A stretch of 64,000 bases of DNA from Actinomycetes bacterium. Lineage in GTDB: Bacteria; Actinomycetota; Acidimicrobiia; Acidimicrobiales; Acidimicrobiaceae. Made by a program: the position numbers and the translations under genes. A model generated the notes under the pieces. That model was given only the letters and a program-made list of their open reading frames with translations. It searched no databases and had not been told where the DNA came from. Shown piece by piece: positions 46,936 through 55,222 of the stretch. The first letter of the stretch is position 1; each line of letters opens with the position of its first letter. The stretch spans positions 1 to 64,000 of the forward strand of contig JAJZXI010000002.1 of NCBI GenBank assembly GCA_021806545.1, written 5' to 3'.

Positions 46936-46997
46936 TTCACGAACTAGCAGATAAGGGGCGAAATGGCCCACAATGAGAGAAGGAGCGAACTGCTGTA

Positions 46998-47861
46998 ATG
47001 GAGTGGATTGAGACCACTGGTAAAGATCTGGACGAGGCCAAAGAGCTCGCGCTTGAACACTTGGGTGTTGAAGAGAGTGAAATTGAGTTCGAGGTGCTCG
47101 ACGAAGGTCGTTCGAGTTTTCTTGGATTTGGGAGAAAGTCGGCGCGAATTCGCGCTCGTCTTCGACCATCGTTTCCTAACCCAAAGCGAGAGCGCAAGCC
47201 TCGACGACCGCGGTCGTCGACACCAGAGACGAGTAACGACAAAGTTGAGAAGCCAAGGACCGAGAGAGTGCGGTCCGAGAAGCCAAAGGAGCCAAAGAAA
47301 GTGGAGTCAGAGGAGAACACTACCCCCCGTGTGGAGCATTCGGAGGTGAGTCGAGTTGAGTTGGCGAATGCCGCTCAGGAGTTCCTCGCGGGACTGATGC
47401 ATGAGTTTGGTCTCTCTGGCGAGGTCACGGTAACACACCTAGATGACGAGTCCATGGAACTTGAGATCAACGGAGAGGGGCTTGGCTCGTTGGTGGGCCC
47501 ACGGGGTAGCGTGCTTGCTGCTGTCCAGGAGGTAACGCGTTCGGTGGTTCAAACCCGAGCTGGTGAGGGTGCCGGAAGGGTGTCCGTCGATATCGCCGGC
47601 TATCGGATGAAGCGACGTGCTGCTTTGGAGAAGTTTGCTCGTGAGCAGGCTGATAAGGTTCGTGAGACCGGTGAGGAGCTGGTTTTTGAAGCGATGACGG
47701 CGCCTGATCGTAAGATTATTCATGACACAGTGGCTGAGATTGAGGGTGTGAGCACGCGATCTGAGGGTGAAGAGCCGAACCGTTATGTCGTCATGTTCAA
47801 GGAGTCGACCCCTTTCGAGGAGGCCAACAGTGACGGAGAGACTGCACGAGTCGATTCGTAG
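46998..47861 (+). CDS. jag: Jag/KhpB (EloR-like) RNA-binding protein
   Basis: 287 residues. The Jag-N domain (about 1-50) includes FLGFGRKSARIRARL. A charged Lys/Glu/Arg/Pro linker follows to about 120. The KH domain (about 125-200, with NGEGLGSLVGPRGSVLAA as its GxxG core) and the R3H domain (about 205-270, FAREQADKVRETGEEL) close the protein. It binds RNA and in some bacteria links translation to cell elongation. It is between yidC and rsmG; its end overlaps the rsmG start. Confidence 0.93.
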   Translation: MEWIETTGKDLDEAKELALEHLGVEESEIEFEVLDEGRSSFLGFGRKSARIRARLRPSFPNPKRERKPRRPRSSTPETSNDKVEKPRTERVRSEKPKEPKKVESEENTTPRVEHSEVSRVELANAAQEFLAGLMHEFGLSGEVTVTHLDDESMELEINGEGLGSLVGPRGSVLAAVQEVTRSVVQTRAGEGAGRVSVDIAGYRMKRRAALEKFAREQADKVRETGEELVFEAMTAPDRKIIHDTVAEIEGVSTRSEGEEPNRYVVMFKESTPFEEANSDGETARVDS

Positions 47862-48444
47862 GGCACGCGATTGGGGGTTCATCGGCGGGGATCTGGGTCA
47901 GCACATTGAGCACTCGTTGGCTTTTGTCGAGGTCCTTGAGAGTCTAAATTTGCTAGATCTGTCGGGTGCTGATCTCGGCAGCGGTGGTGGCTTGCCCGGC
48001 CTTGTGGTGTTGACACAACTTCCGAATGTGAAACTGCATCTCGTGGAGATTATGAGCAAGCGGGCGGCGTTTCTCGAGAGCGCGGTGCAGGAGTTAGGTT
48101 TTGGTCAGCGAGCGGTAGTCGTAAAGCGCCGCGCCGAGGAGCTTGGTCACGATAGTGCATTCCGTGAGAGCTTTTCCTTTTTGCTTGCTCGTAGCTTTGC
48201 TGGCCCGGGCACCACGGCCGAGGTAGGTGCGGGGCTGCTGGCGCTGGATGGGTTGTTCGTTGTCTCCGAACCCCCTGGCTCATTGGGAGAGCGATGGAGT
48301 TCGATGGGTCTTGACGCTCTTGGCCTTGAGCTACAGGAGATACGACGCAATAATTTTGGTTTTGCGATTCTCAAGAAGGTTCGTCCATGCCCCAAGGGTT
48401 ATCCTCGTCGTGGTGGTAGAGCCTGGAAGCTCTCCTTGTTTTAA
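47830..48444 (+). CDS. rsmG: 16S rRNA (guanine-N7) methyltransferase RsmG (GidB)
   Basis: About 204 residues. GTG 47830 was chosen because GAGGAGG lies 7 bases upstream, inside jag. The SAM-binding motif is GADLGSGGGLPGLVV, then LHLVEIMSKRAAFLE, and LLARSFAGPG. It methylates G527 of 16S rRNA in the E. coli numbering. The tail CPKGYPRRGGRAWKLSLF is a common actinobacterial ending. Confidence 0.93.
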   Translation: MTERLHESIRRARDWGFIGGDLGQHIEHSLAFVEVLESLNLLDLSGADLGSGGGLPGLVVLTQLPNVKLHLVEIMSKRAAFLESAVQELGFGQRAVVVKRRAEELGHDSAFRESFSFLLARSFAGPGTTAEVGAGLLALDGLFVVSEPPGSLGERWSSMGLDALGLELQEIRRNNFGFAILKKVRPCPKGYPRRGGRAWKLSLF

Positions 48445-50067
48445 CGCTGGTGCATCGATGGCTACCACAGGCGGGTGATGCACTCCCCTCCCCTTTCGCC
48501 AACACCAATGTTGTTCCGCTGGATGCCGCGGTAGACGGGCGCGCCGGTACCTGGGTGAAACGGTCAAACGATTTGCGAGAGCCAAACCCTGGACTTGGCA
48601 GCTTTGCGATGGATGCGGCGTGTGCTGACCAACGCGAGTCCATGCCAGGATCACTCACCTCGGACTTGATGGTCATCCAAGGTAGAGCAATGATCTGTCC
48701 GCACCCACTATCGATAACCAGGAGCTCTAGCCGATAGTTGACGACGCTCATTGAGGCATCAAACCAAGGCGCGTACTTTCAAGGAGCAACGGCGCAATAG
48801 TGGTTATGTGGTGGAGAGAGCTTGTTGCCACACCTGGCGTATCGGAGAGGTCCTACGATCCGATTATCTTGCGGGTGGTACCTGTGCCACTTGGGTTGCT
48901 ATAGGGACTCGAGCATAGACGATAGTCGTCGCCGATGTTGCCCCCGTGTCAGTGGTCGAAGGAGAAGGTCAACGCGCGCTCACGGCACAGTAGGAGATAG
49001 TTGCCCGTGTTGTAGCACCGCCGGCAGGTCGAGACAGTATGTGTCTCGGAGGGGTTGAGGAATGCCGATACAGGATCGGATTGTGCGTTTCGGTGGAGGC
49101 CTGATATCGAGAGCCGAATGCCGGCTTGTTGCGTCTGTGACCCTCGTTGAGAGATTAGTACCGGATTTGTAGGCTTTCCCTTGTGGCAATCTTTGGATGG
49201 CACTACGTCTTGAGAGTGCTTGTACAGAGGGAGCGTAGCTTTCATGGTGTCGATCGGGTGATCAACGAGAAGGACGAATATTGCCCTGTTGCTCGGCTGG
49301 ATCAGGCAACGAGCGGGTGCAAGGTTAGCCTGTAGACGCATTTTCGGATGAGTGATCGATTGCTGAGGGCCTGGGCTTCGCTTCACCTTCACCGCGGCCA
49401 GTCCGCCGGGGACGTGTTCGCGTGGGTGATACCCTGGCGAGCGAGAGGAGGTGATGCAGCGACGGGACTAGAGGGAGCTTGGGGGATGGTGAGCATAGCG
49501 TTCTGCGATTGCCGACTCGAAGGCTGTCGTTGCCGGAAAGAGGGGTCGATCGGCGTTGGGAGTTGCGCGCGGCGAGCGGAGATGTTGGATTCGACCAATG
49601 AGAGGTCGATTGTTCACTCCAGAGACCATTACGCGGAGTAGTGCCAGTTTGATCAAGGACTGGCGAGCGTGTGCGAATTGACCGGGTTCTGGTACGGCAG
49701 GGATTCGCTGTTTGGTGATGGCGAAGTTGTTGGTGCCAGGGGTCGTTCCTGGCCCGATCAGATAACTCACGTCAGTGCGCTACAGATGGTGGTGAGTGCG
49801 GGTATTGGGGGTGGCAAGTGAGGAGAGAGGAGGTTGTAGTGCTGAAAGGGTAGCACTTCCCTACCGAGGCATTGTGACTCGGGAAGGGGGTTCGCGTTGG
49901 TACCGGGATGAAGGTTCTGGGCCATGCGGGATGGATTTGGGCGAGTTACTTTCTTGCCGATGCGGCGTGTTGGTGTCTAGTCGCGACGCTTTGTGCTTTG
50001 GGCCGGGGAGGCTCTCACCTTCGACAGCTATGCTAGGGTTGACAGGGTGAGGGCCGTTAGCCGGTAG
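48445..50067. other. 1.6-kb stretch without a recognisable gene between rsmG and parS
   Basis: All frames on both strands were scanned. The longest frames (about 95-147 codons, for example minus 48949-49392 and plus 48450-48737) have no domain, no plausible ribosome-binding site and odd composition. The plus strand turns G-rich after about 49,100, as expected on the leading strand. Only the parS sites and the parA leader at its end are identifiable. It may hold an RNA, decayed genes or simply origin-proximal spacer. Confidence 0.5.
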
Positions 50068-50081
50068 GTTTCACGTGAAAC
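50068..50081. promoter_or_regulatory. parS centromere-like site 1
   Basis: GTTTCACGTGAAAC is the palindromic core of the universal chromosomal parS; only the outermost bases (G instead of T/A) differ from the 16-bp consensus. It lies 75 bases upstream of parA and is the binding site for ParB. Confidence 0.92.
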
Positions 50082-50102
50082 GTTCCGGAGTGTTTGATGC
50101 GG

Positions 50103-50118
50103 TGTTTCACGTGAAACA
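50103..50118. promoter_or_regulatory. parS centromere-like site 2
   Basis: TGTTTCACGTGAAACA is a perfect 16-bp parS, 35 bases after the first site (start to start) and 38 bases before the parA start. Confidence 0.95.
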
Positions 50119-50156
50119 GACAATCTCCATAAATGGACACGTGAAGGGACATAGCA

Positions 50157-50924
50157 GTGGATCAACAAGCAAAGGTCATTGCGCTAGCCAACCAGAAGGG
50201 TGGGGTAGGAAAAACGACAACTGCAGTCAACCTTTCGGCCTCTCTGGCGGAGTTGGGCTACCGGGTACTGGTTCTAGACCTTGACCCGCAAGGGAATGCG
50301 ACCACTGGACTTGGTGTGAGTCCGCGGGAGCTAGAGCACTCAATCTATGACGTATTGATGAAGGATGAACCGATCGAGAACGTCATCGAGGCGACGATCG
50401 TAGCGAATCTTTTTCTCTGTCCGGCTACGATCGACCTGGCAGGAGCTGAGATCGAGTTGGTGTCGGCGTTCTCTCGTGAACTGCGCTTGCGGAGGGCTTT
50501 GGAGGCGATCCGTGAAGACTTCGATTACGTGGTCATCGATTGTCCACCATCCTTGGGTCTGTTGACGATCAATGCCCTTTCCTGTGCCGACACGGTGATG
50601 GTCCCGATACAGTGTGAATATTACGCGCTCGAGGGACTTTCTCAGCTGTTCCGTAACGTTGGCCTGATTCAGGCTTCACTTAATCCTACGCTCACGATCG
50701 ACTACGTGGTTATGACGATGTATGACGCGCGCACGAACCTGGCCGAGCAGGTAGTTCGTGAGGTACGCGAGTATTGTGGTGAAAAGGTTTGCAGCACCAT
50801 TATTCCTCGGACGGTGAGGCTGTCTGAAGCGCCATCATTTGGCAAGCCCATCACCGTTTTTGATCCCGGTTCTCGTGGTGCGATTGCGTATCGACACTTG
50901 GCGAAAGAGGTGGTCCATGGTTAG
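50157..50924 (+). CDS. parA: Chromosome partitioning ATPase ParA (Soj)
   Basis: 255 residues from GTG 50157 with AAGGGA upstream. The deviant Walker A is ANQKGGVGKTTTAVNL, then VLDLDPQGNATTGLG and YVVIDCPPSLGLLTINAL. It is an ATP-dependent dimer that binds DNA nonspecifically and moves ParB-parS complexes. Its stop overlaps the parB start by 8 bases. Confidence 0.96.
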   Translation: MDQQAKVIALANQKGGVGKTTTAVNLSASLAELGYRVLVLDLDPQGNATTGLGVSPRELEHSIYDVLMKDEPIENVIEATIVANLFLCPATIDLAGAEIELVSAFSRELRLRRALEAIREDFDYVVIDCPPSLGLLTINALSCADTVMVPIQCEYYALEGLSQLFRNVGLIQASLNPTLTIDYVVMTMYDARTNLAEQVVREVREYCGEKVCSTIIPRTVRLSEAPSFGKPITVFDPGSRGAIAYRHLAKEVVHG

Positions 50925-51813
50925 GCAGTCTGGACTTGGCAAGGGGCTCGGCGCTCTGATTCCGGTCCCCAATGATCGTTATGCAGAGGGCCTTCAAGAG
51001 GTCCCGATCGGGTTGGTGTACCCGAATCGGTTTCAACCGCGCAAGAGCTTTGCAGAGGAGGGACTCGCCGCCCTTGCCGCGTCGATTAAGGAGCTCGGGG
51101 TCCTACAGCCAATACTGGTGCGGAGGCAGGATGATGGTTTTGAGCTGGTAGCTGGCGAGCGGCGTTGGCAGGCGGCCCAGCGAGCTGGATTGACCACGAT
51201 ACCGGCGGTGATTCAGGATAGAGATGACTTGGCCTCGCTTCAGGCTGCTGTGGTGGAGAACCTGCATCGTGAGGACTTGAACGCCCTAGAGGAGGCTGCG
51301 GCGTATCGGCAGCTGATTGATGATTTTGGACTCACACACGACGCAGTAGCACAGAGGGTGGGGAAGAGTCGCGTTACGATTTCCAACACACTGCGACTCC
51401 TCCAACTGCCGGCCAGCGTACAACGTAGAGTGGTGGAGGGAACGCTGTCAGCGGGTCATGCTCGAGCCCTGCTGAGCTCGCCGGATCGAAAGCTGCAGGA
51501 GCGCCTTGCTGATACTATCGTGGCCGATGGTTTGAGCGTGAGGGAGGCTGAGGAGCTCGTTAGATTTGCAGTCGAGGGGGAGACTGCTCCAACTACGGAG
51601 GCCCGTCGTTCGGCTCCGAGTAAAGGTGAGGTTGGAAAGCTTCGTCCCGCGGTGGTGTTAGAGGTGGAGCGACTGTTGGCAGAGTCGTTGTTGACATCGG
51701 TAGCCATCGAGATAAAGAAATCTGGGTCGGGTGTCATACGCTTGGAGTTCGCGGATTTGAGTGACCTCCACCGCATCGCCTCGTCGATTGTTGATCCAGG
51801 GTTCGAGTCTTAA
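50917..51813 (+). CDS. parB: Chromosome partitioning protein ParB (Spo0J)
   Basis: About 298 residues from ATG 50917. GLGKGLGALIP is the usual ParB start that interacts with ParA. The CTPase motifs are visible: ELGVLQPILVR, VAGERRWQAAQRAG and VVENLHREDLNALEEA. The helix-turn-helix (THDAVAQRVGKSRVTISNTL) recognises parS. The C-terminal dimer domain ends LHRIASSIVDPG. Confidence 0.96.
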   Translation: MVRQSGLGKGLGALIPVPNDRYAEGLQEVPIGLVYPNRFQPRKSFAEEGLAALAASIKELGVLQPILVRRQDDGFELVAGERRWQAAQRAGLTTIPAVIQDRDDLASLQAAVVENLHREDLNALEEAAAYRQLIDDFGLTHDAVAQRVGKSRVTISNTLRLLQLPASVQRRVVEGTLSAGHARALLSSPDRKLQERLADTIVADGLSVREAEELVRFAVEGETAPTTEARRSAPSKGEVGKLRPAVVLEVERLLAESLLTSVAIEIKKSGSGVIRLEFADLSDLHRIASSIVDPGFES

Positions 51814-51892
51814 GTGAGGGTTGTGGGTAGGCTAAGGGTGAAGTTTGTACACAGCTGTGCATAAGGCTGTGGATGAAGTTGGGCGTTTTGGA

Positions 51893-53275
51893 CTATCGGC
51901 TGGATGGGTGGTTACTCCACCACGTCAGGATGCGTTCGATTGCGGTTTCGCGTGGTAGGGGGCCCTCGTCGAGTTCGGTTTCGAGAAGGTAAGCCAGTGC
52001 CTGGCCTACCTCCCGTGATGGCGGGATGTTGAGAAGCGTCATGATGTCGTCACCGTCAAGGGTTGGCCGAAGTGCTTTCAGCGCATCGGCCTCCTGAAGA
52101 CGGATGACGCGCTCTTTGAATTCCTTCATGTTGTGCGCCATCATGTCGAGCTTGTGTTGGTTGCGAGTGGTTGCATCACAGACCGTTAGTTCGTTGAGAT
52201 CGTCATAGAGCTCGCCGGCGTCGCGTACATAGCGGCGTACCGCTGAGTCGGACCAGCTGGCGTCGTAGCCGTGAAAGCGCAAATGAAGGGCGACGAGTTT
52301 TGCAACGTCCTTGGTGAGATCCTTGGGGTAGCGCAGTTCAGTGAGGATCGCTGTCGCCATTCGAGCTCCGACGACGTCATGGAAGTGAAAGGTAACGCCA
52401 TCTGGACCAAATTCGCGTGTTCTTGGTTTGGCTATGTCGTGGAGCAGTGCGGCGAGGCGCAGTCGCAGCCGTGGAGAGCATTTCTGCACGACCGCGATGG
52501 TGTGGGCGAGCACATCCTTGTGGTGGTGCACCGGGTCTTGCTCAAGCCGTAGATCAGCAAGGGCTGGCATGAAGAAGCGGGCCAATGGTGTGGTGACGAG
52601 AAACACAAGTCCAGCCGTAGGGTCGGTAAGGGTGAGGATGCGGTTGAGCTCGTCACGAATCCGCTCTCGGGAGAGGATGGCGAGGCGAGGAGCGAGTGTG
52701 TGGATGGCTTCGATCAATCCTGGCTCGGGTTCAAGGTTGAGCCGGGCGATGAAGCGAGCGGCGCGAAGCATACGCAAAGGGTCTTCGGAAAACGATACCT
52801 CGGGCGAGATAGGGGTACGCAGGTGCCGAGCGGCAAGGTCGGCGACGCCATGGTAGGGATCGATGAGCGCTGGCTCATCAGTTGTGATTTCGAGGGCGAT
52901 CGCGTTGATGGTGAAGTCTCGGCGAGCCAGGTCGTCGGTCAGGGAAGTCGAGAAGGCAACGGTGGGCTTGCGACTGGTGTGGGCATATACATCGCAACGA
53001 TGCGTCGTGATTTCAAGGCGCAGCGACCCCAGAGAACAGGCGATGGTGCCGAAGCGCTCGCCAGCTCGGTTGATCGAGTGTACCGTGCCGGTGAGCACCG
53101 AAAGTATGTCTGAAGGCTCGGCGTCGGTGGTAAGGTCGATGTCAGTGGGGTTCTCACCAAGCAAGAGATCGCGCAATGCCCCGCCGACGATGTAGAGGCG
53201 AAATCCGTGCTCCTCAAATCGCGCGGCGATCGGTTGGAGCTGGGAGATGGTGGGCTGGAAGCGGTCGGGGATCAC
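51893..53275 (-). CDS. cca: CCA tRNA nucleotidyltransferase with HD domain
   Basis: 460 residues. The head domain shows IVGGALRDLLLGENPTDIDL (G-G and D-x-D metal site), then DLARRDFTINAIALE, and LRMLRAARFIARL. An HD domain follows (RLAALLHDIAKPRTR). It adds or repairs the 3' CCA of tRNAs. GTG 53275 is the only good start. Convergent with parB across 79 bases; the same gene is found here in mycobacteria. Confidence 0.94.
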   Translation of the reverse strand: MIPDRFQPTISQLQPIAARFEEHGFRLYIVGGALRDLLLGENPTDIDLTTDAEPSDILSVLTGTVHSINRAGERFGTIACSLGSLRLEITTHRCDVYAHTSRKPTVAFSTSLTDDLARRDFTINAIALEITTDEPALIDPYHGVADLAARHLRTPISPEVSFSEDPLRMLRAARFIARLNLEPEPGLIEAIHTLAPRLAILSRERIRDELNRILTLTDPTAGLVFLVTTPLARFFMPALADLRLEQDPVHHHKDVLAHTIAVVQKCSPRLRLRLAALLHDIAKPRTREFGPDGVTFHFHDVVGARMATAILTELRYPKDLTKDVAKLVALHLRFHGYDASWSDSAVRRYVRDAGELYDDLNELTVCDATTRNQHKLDMMAHNMKEFKERVIRLQEADALKALRPTLDGDDIMTLLNIPPSREVGQALAYLLETELDEGPLPRETAIERILTWWSNHPSSR

Positions 53276-53351
53276 CTTAGGTACCTTTTTCTACTGTAGT
53301 GAAAATGACTGGCCTATCATACCCGCAGACATCTCTTGGATGCCACGACGG

Positions 53352-54380
53352 TTATGCGGGCGGCAGGTCGATGCCCTGTGCTCGGAGCGCGCTCCTCCGC
53401 ATCTGGGCAAGCGTGGTCACCAAGTTCGTCTCGACGTGGTTGCCAAAAGGGTCGGTACGGCGCGATAGTCCGAGCAGGGCCTCGAGCGCCGCGATTGTGG
53501 ACTCTGCGAGGGCTTCGAGGTCATATCCACCTTCGAGGAACGCTATCGTACGTCCCTTTGGCACGTATTGGAGGGCCCAGGCCGTGATGCGATAGTAGTC
53601 ATCAGCCGTGAAGCCAAGGTCGGTGAGGGGGTCGGCTTGGTGGCCGTCGAACCCAGCGGAGATCAGCAACCAGGTTGGCGCAAAGGTCACGATGGTCGAT
53701 GCCGCGATTGCCTCAAGGGCTGAGAGGGCCGTGCCTCCAGTGCTACGCGGGGGAAGTGGAATGTTGACCGTCAGGCCCGTAGCGTCTCCGGCGCCGAGTT
53801 CGAAGATCTTGCCGGTACCAGGGTAGAGGGGATGCTGGTGCGTGGACACATACAGCACCGACGCATTCTCATAGAAGATATCCTGGGTTCCATTGCCGTG
53901 ATGGGCGTCGATGTCGAGTATCAGGACGCGTTCACCCTTCTCAATGAGACGTTGGGCTGCGACAGCGATGTTATTGAATAGACAAAAGCCCATCGAGGTG
54001 TCGGCGGTTGCGTGGTGGCCAGGTGGCCGCACAGCGACGAACGCCGCATCGGCCTCGCCCTGCTCGAGTCGGCTGATGGCGTCGAGTCCGGCACCAGCAG
54101 CCAACAACGCGATATCGTAGGACTGGTATCCTACCTGCGTATCGGCGTCGATTGGTCCTCCACCCATGAGACAGAGCTGCCGTATCTCTGCGACGTGCGC
54201 AGCGCGATGGACCCGAGTGATGGCATCGGTGCTCGCCGGCGAGGGCCGAAAGCGGACGATCCCGTCTTCGAATCGGTCCAGGACCGACATGATTACCTCA
54301 AGCCGACTGGCTGACTCGGGGTGGAAGAGACCGGTGTCGTGTTCGAGGTACTCGGGGTGCGTTCCGAACAGTACGGTCAT
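53352..54380 (-). CDS. Histone deacetylase family protein (AcuC/HDAC-like deacetylase)
   Basis: 342 residues. The zinc site and active-site residues are intact: RPPGHHATADTSMGFCLFN (His pair), LILDIDAHHGNGTQ (Asp/His ligands) and LISAGFDGHQADPL (Asp ligand); YVSTHQHPLYPGTG is conserved. Bacterial members deacetylate acetyl-CoA synthetase, polyamines or other small amides. The ATG at 54380 precedes FGTHPEYLEHDTG, the typical start. It is downstream of nothing on its strand, so probably monocistronic or read on into cca. Confidence 0.9.
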   Translation of the reverse strand: MTVLFGTHPEYLEHDTGLFHPESASRLEVIMSVLDRFEDGIVRFRPSPASTDAITRVHRAAHVAEIRQLCLMGGGPIDADTQVGYQSYDIALLAAGAGLDAISRLEQGEADAAFVAVRPPGHHATADTSMGFCLFNNIAVAAQRLIEKGERVLILDIDAHHGNGTQDIFYENASVLYVSTHQHPLYPGTGKIFELGAGDATGLTVNIPLPPRSTGGTALSALEAIAASTIVTFAPTWLLISAGFDGHQADPLTDLGFTADDYYRITAWALQYVPKGRTIAFLEGGYDLEALAESTIAALEALLGLSRRTDPFGNHVETNLVTTLAQMRRSALRAQGIDLPPA

Positions 54381-54502
54381 GACTCCATGCTACCGCGACC
54401 GTCGACTGGGCGGACGCGCTCGGTACCAGCGATGCTGGCCACTAGGGTTTCCAGCAAGAGCCCGATAGTTGGGGCAGCGACAGAAAGGACCGTTGACGCT
54501 AG

Positions 54503-55222
54503 TTGGCTGCGCTGAGAAGTGTCGGTGGTATCCAGGTTCGATATTCGCCGTGGTATGGAAATTTGCAAGCGGTGCTAGTCACAGTGCCACCCCAGGTTTG
54601 GGTTCGCGACCCTGAGATTCTCACGAGGGCGATGGCTGTCGGGAAGGGAATGGGTTTCTCGAGGTTCTTGGTGCAGGCGACTGGAGCAACGCAAAAAGCC
54701 GTACTCGTGGCGGCCGGCTTCCATGAGGTGGATCGACTGCATGTTCTCTTTCGGCGCAGCTCGCTGCCGCTCCCTGAGGTTCCCGCATCAGCCCGCATCG
54801 CTCGACTCCAACGGGCCAGCTCACTGCACATTGACGAGGTGATTCGGGTCGACAATGCCTGCTTCGAGCCCTTTTGGGCGATGAACCAGCTTGCGCTCGC
54901 AGAGGCAGTTGCCGCGACGCCGCGGAGCCGATTTAGGGTGGTGACAGTAGGCGACTCGGACGAGCTAGCGGGCTACGCTATCTTTGGCCTAGGTGGTGGC
55001 GAGGGCTATCTTCAAAGAATTGCGGTGGATCCTCGCTGGCAGGGGCGTGGGTTCGCCACGCGACTGATCGTTGACGGACTGCGTTGGACAAAGAGGTGGA
55101 GAACACGGCGAGTTGGAGTCAACACACAGCAGCGTAACGAGAAGGCTCTCAAGCTCTACCTCAAGCTCGATTTCGAGCTCCAGGCGGAGGGGATCTCGAT
55201 TTTTGAGCCATCTTCCCCGTAG
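54503..55222 (+). CDS. GNAT-family N-acetyltransferase
   Basis: 239 residues from TTG 54503 (MAALRSVGGIQVRYSPWYG). The C-terminal GNAT core contains YLQRIAVDPRWQGRGFATRLI (acetyl-CoA motif with R-G-F-A) and VNTQQRNEKALKLYLKLDFE. The N-terminal half has a second, weakly conserved acetyltransferase-like part. It may be a protein or small-molecule acetyltransferase; a RimI-type role fits the motif but is unproven. It overlaps the following DUF6049-like gene by 20 bases. Confidence 0.85.
   Translation: MAALRSVGGIQVRYSPWYGNLQAVLVTVPPQVWVRDPEILTRAMAVGKGMGFSRFLVQATGATQKAVLVAAGFHEVDRLHVLFRRSSLPLPEVPASARIARLQRASSLHIDEVIRVDNACFEPFWAMNQLALAEAVAATPRSRFRVVTVGDSDELAGYAIFGLGGGEGYLQRIAVDPRWQGRGFATRLIVDGLRWTKRWRTRRVGVNTQQRNEKALKLYLKLDFELQAEGISIFEPSSP

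Noticed and set aside
48371-48751. 126-codon minus-strand frame overlapping the rsmG end
   Set aside because: It runs opposite to rsmG and has no recognisable motif; treated as a shadow frame.
48949-49392. 147-codon minus-strand frame with Cys and His residues
   Set aside because: Composition is irregular, there is no ribosome-binding site, and no family is recognisable.
51850-51877. Palindrome CACAGCTGTG and a TGTGGATGA box after parB as an extra origin site
   Set aside because: A single imperfect box and a short palindrome between convergent genes are weak compared with the dnaA-dnaN cluster.
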